Positions 53,222 through 64,000 of a stretch of 64,000 nucleotides of DNA are shown in pieces. The stretch's first letter is position 1. Each line of letters starts with the position of its first letter. The notes beneath the pieces were generated by a model. It ran no database searches and was not told where the DNA came from. It saw only the letters and a list, made by a program, of their open reading frames with translations. Made by a program: the position numbers and the translations under genes. The DNA comes from Chamaelirium japonicum (Eukaryota; Streptophyta; Magnoliopsida; Liliales; Melanthiaceae): the NCBI GenBank assembly GCA_947650365.1, contig OX393550.1, positions 47,972,440 to 48,036,439 of the forward strand, in the 5' to 3' direction.

Positions 53222-53890
53222 GTTGGTGGTAGGTCCCCGACATAGGATTTGATTAATGTAAAGGACATCCAAATATCACTACACACCAGGTTCCTCCCGA
53301 AACATATGCACTTACAGCAGATCCCTCTATTAAATTTATCCCCTTTAAATGACAAAAATATCCCTGATTAAAAACCCACATTATTTTCAATGCAACAAAT
53401 AGGTAGCTACAGTACATTTCAAATCGTTCCTCATTAGTGACAAATTATTCCTCTTTGCTATAGTGAAATTATTGTAATAATTTTTTTGAAAATCTCTTAC
53501 AATTTTTTTTTTGCTCCAGTGAAATCACTGCAGCAATTGTTTCTCAGTACTGAATTTTTTCTTTGGTATACTGTAGCAAAGAGCAATAATTCAATACTAA
53601 AGAATTGCTACAGTGAAATAACTAGTCATTATTTCTCTTTGCTACAGTGAAATAACTAGAGCCATTTTTTGTGAAATTTTAATTTTAAAAAAAATGCTAC
53701 AGTAAAAACACTGGCAATTGCTATTGTTCATTACCAAATTTTTACTTTCCACATGGATTCTCCTTGTACCGAATGTCATATGTAGGGGGTAAAGTGGACA
53801 TTTACCATATGGAAGGACCTGACATAACCGTACATATTTGGATGTCCTGTACGTTAAATCAAATGTTGTGTCAGGGATTAGTCACCAATT
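53222..53890. mobile_element. MITE with GCTACAGTGAAAT repeats
   Basis: Inverted ends of about 55 bp (TTGGTGGTAGGTCCCCGACA, GGACATCCAAATAT / complement). The interior carries several spaced copies of GCTACAGTGAAAT between 53405 and 53705. Target duplication unclear; superfamily not assigned. Confidence 0.65.
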
Positions 53891-54557
53891 ATCCGAAGAA
53901 AAAGAAAACCAATTGATTGCAGACTGGACATCCATTCTACATGTCAAATGGTCTTTAGGGCATACCACTATCGTAGAGGCCCTAAACAAGCATATCCTTT
54001 AAACTGAATAAAATTTATGTCATCACAAACTGATTCAACTTCAATTTCTCTCCTCTCGATTGTGGCTTGGAAGATGGTGCGCCCATCTGAATCCGAGAAC
54101 AATTTTGTTCACGCACATCCGGTGTGGATGAACAATACCATACTGCGATCCGCTGGCTATTTGTAATTAATTCAAAGTCCGCGGCGGCGGCACCTATCCA
54201 ACAAAACAACCCACAAAGAAACAAACATGAATAACTGTAACAATTCCAAATAGTGAAGTGTTATCTTCGAAGTTGCTCTACCATCGATTCCGAATATCAA
54301 GCCCCGATAATTTAATTTTCAAAACAATAACGGGCGATTGAGTGACACTATAGGTGAAAGAAATAAAAATTTCTTCGCTTGTAGGTCTCTCTACCCACCA
54401 ACTGGCCTTTTAGGTTTAATAGCATGCCCCTCTCTTCCCAAGTTGCCTTGTTCAGGTCTTCGGCACCAACCTAGGTGGGTTGATGTTAGGTTGATAGCCA
54501 ACTGGAAAACTTTGTCAATCTTCCCTATACTTGACCCCTCCTTGATGGGATAAGAGT

Positions 54558-54591
<34 letters not shown>

Positions 54592-54630
54592 GACTTGGAC
54601 CAAGAAGAATCCCTAAAAATTTCTCGTTAA
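53891..54630. other. Intergenic; dispersed repeat copy 2 and (GAT)n
   Basis: 54385-54595 is the partner of the repeat at 43295 and ends in GGGATAAGAGTTGG followed by (ATG)n, the kind of tail some plant non-LTR elements have. The rest is unassigned. Confidence 0.45.
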
Positions 54631-54633
54631 CAT

Positions 54634-54982
54634 TGTTGACGGATAGTCCCACATTGGTGAGGGAGCCCCATCACCAGCTTAATATACCCTATGTGGATCT
54701 CCCCTTATGACCCGAGTTTTGGGGTGTGAGGGTATCTAACATAGTAACATGGTACCAGAGCTAGGGTTGACCGCCTCCTCCGGGTGCTCCCCACCGATTG
54801 TCACGATCGTGCCTTGCCACACGTGCTCCACGTGAGAGGATCCTTGTCAGGCGTACTCCTCGTGAGGGGGAGTGTTGAATGATAGTACCACACCAGTGAG
54901 GGAGGCACCTATCACCTGCTTAATATACCCCCTGTGGACCTCCCCTTATGTCCCAGGTTTTGGGGGGTGAGGTTATCTAACA
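54634..54982 (+). mobile_element. TRIM retrotransposon 1 (fossil)
   Basis: Miniature LTR element without coding sequence. LTRs 54634-54741 and 54873-54982 (TGTTGA...TCTAACA), a primer site like initiator-tRNA-Met (TGGTACCAGAGC) shortly after the first, and a purine tract (GAGGGGGAG) before the second. The flanks AACAT / AATAT nearly match. Structurally whole for a TRIM. LTR divergence is clearly visible, so it is an old insertion. Confidence 0.85.
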
Positions 54983-55236
54983 AATATAACAATTGACACA
55001 TGAATATTGTTACAAAAACAGTGATCACGAGCTCATTCCTTGTGCTGTGTTGAATATGAGTGAAAACCAAACAGATTATCCGTGCAACTATAAGCAGAAT
55101 CATGTGCAGAATAAAACACTAGCTAGATTATGCTTAAACAGTTGAATAATAATTAGGAATAGTGCAAATAAATTGAAATACTAAATTATATTTTACACAA
55201 TGGGAAGTTTTGGGGGAAATATATAGGCATACCTAA
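54983..55236. other. 3' flank of SKA1
   Basis: AT-rich; no feature beyond the likely SKA1 3' UTR on the minus strand. Confidence 0.4.
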
Positions 55237-62785
<7,549 letters not shown>

Positions 62786-63531
62786 CTGCAGTGGATAAGA
62801 ACATGAGTTGGTGTTACTCTGTGATTAATGAAACATTTTGTGGTAAACCTATACAAACATCATTCTGCTGGAATTCTAATATAACTACTTGAAATAGTAG
62901 GAAATTTCAACATTATCATTCAGCTCTTGCAGACCCCTTCTCCGGTGACACTACATAAGCAGGAATAATTTACAAATCTCAACTAATTGCAGTCAACGCT
63001 TTGACGGTTCAAGCAATAGATGCTGACAAAACGCACAGGAACACTCTCTGGGGGTAAGATCGGGCGATATCCGACGAGGTCCGGCAAGATACGGCGAAAT
63101 CCAGCGAGCAACGGGATCCGGCAGATTTCGGTGAGGTCCGGCAGCGGGATCCGGCAAAATCCGGAAAGTTCCGGGCCATCCAACTGCAAAAGCCGGCATT
63201 TCAGCGGGATTTAACAAAATCTGGCAAGGTCCGACGACATGCGGCGAAATCTGACGAGGTCCGACAGCGAAAACCAACATTTCAGAGCGATTCAACGAGG
63301 TCCAGCAACAAAATACGATGAATTTCGACGAGATCAAATGAAATCCAGAGAGGTCAGGTGACGAAATCCGATATTTCGGCGGGGTTCGACGAAATCCGAC
63401 GGTGAAATTCGACAAGATTTCAGAGAAATCAGACGAGATTTTGGCGAAGTCTAGCAAAGTGTGAGTGATTTTGGTCCAAATCCGATCAAAACCACAATTA
63501 AAAGCTTCACGAAACTAGCCAAACTTAAAAT
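62786..63531. other. SKA1 intron or upstream, with TCCGGCGA minisatellite
   Basis: 63055-63470 is a degenerate tandem array of TCCGGCRAAATCCGRCGAGG-like words of about 14-20 bases. No SKA1 exon found here. Confidence 0.55.
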
Positions 63532-63536
63532 GATTG

Positions 63537-63861
63537 TGTTGAGGAAGTCCACCAGTTAGTCCCACAACAGTAAAGCGAGCACCTAACACCCACTTTATAT
63601 ACCCTCTGTGGACCTCCCCTTACGACCCGGGTTTTGGGTCATGAGGGTATTTAACATGGTATCAAAGCTGGGTTCACAGTCTCTCTCCGGGTGCGGCCCC
63701 TTCCCATTGTGTCTCGCTCCGCGTGCTCCGCTTGAGGGGGGGTGTTGAGGAAGTCCATCGGTTAGTCCCTCATCAGTAAAGGGGCACCTAACACCCGCTT
63801 TATATACCCTCTGTGGACCTCCCCTTATGATCCGGGTTTTGGGGTGTGAGGGTATCTAACA
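63537..63861 (+). mobile_element. TRIM retrotransposon 2 (fossil)
   Basis: LTRs 63537-63656 and 63743-63861 (TGTTGAGG...TTAACA/TCTAACA), primer site TGGTATCAAAGCTGGG directly after the first, purine tract before the second, perfect 5-bp target duplication GATTG (63532-63536 and 63862-63866). No coding sequence, as usual for TRIMs. It looks whole. The LTRs differ at roughly a tenth of positions, so it is old. Same family as TRIM 1. Confidence 0.9.
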
Positions 63862-64000
63862 GATTGAAATGATCCGAAATAGACAAATTTGACCGAAATC
63901 AGCACCAAATAGGGATAGCATGTGATTTCGGTGGACCCCCGCTGCTTTCGGTCAAAATCCCATCGAAAATGACGAAATGATTCGGTTTGGGTGGGCTCCC
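63862..64000. other. Unassigned, continuing the GAAAT/TTCGG repeat
   Basis: CCGAAAT/TTTCGGT words resume after the TRIM, so the TRIM split an older repetitive element that continues past the window end. Confidence 0.4.

Overview
The window is nuclear DNA from a flowering plant. It holds split genes with GT-AG introns, a P-class PPR gene, plant-type FAR1 and HARBI1 relatives, a TRIM retrotransposon pair, plastid-derived DNA and very long (TA)n microsatellites. The PPR reading frame runs from GC-rich 5' to AT-rich 3', as in many monocots, but I cannot place the species. The window is gene-poor and dominated by small non-autonomous transposable elements.

Three host genes look functional: an intron-free organellar PPR protein (6666-9155, +); a nine-exon Golgi-type sugar-phosphate/nucleotide-sugar translocator whose frame joins cleanly (38951-50095, +, 382 aa); and the 3' part of a SKA1 kinetochore gene on the minus strand (55237-62785), with a 30-nt microexon and a 7-kb last intron full of repeats. 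Three broken gene pieces are also present: a THF1/Psb29 exon (10438-10708), two acireductone dioxygenase exons (19018-19355) and a FAR1-type gene (20565-22240).

Layout: 1-6 kb low-complexity and unassigned sequence; 6-9 kb PPR gene with a hAT element in its promoter; 9.5-16.5 kb MITEs, the THF1 exon and a 1.3-kb inverted repeat; 16.6-28.5 kb Helitron-like elements on the minus strand, first a 5-kb copy carrying the dioxygenase and FAR1 pieces, then a head-to-tail array of about 300-bp copies; 25-30.8 kb foldback elements sitting in (TA)n; 31.5-34.4 kb a broken HARBI1 transposase with two hAT insertions at one target; 35.5-38.2 kb old repeats; 38.9-50.1 kb translocator gene; 50.6-55 kb hAT, MITE and TRIM; 55.2-62.8 kb SKA1 with more foldbacks, a Ty1-copia fossil and a hAT-like element containing plastid ndhH DNA; 63-64 kb a GC minisatellite hit by a second TRIM.

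The most unusual feature is a family of (TA)n-embedded foldback elements. At least ten share one internal plan (hairpin, central inverted repeat, hairpin) while their outer arms differ. Others with similar ends carry C-rich or palindromic cargo. Next comes the Helitron-like array with its gene-carrying end member. All calls come from reading the sequence; no database search was run.
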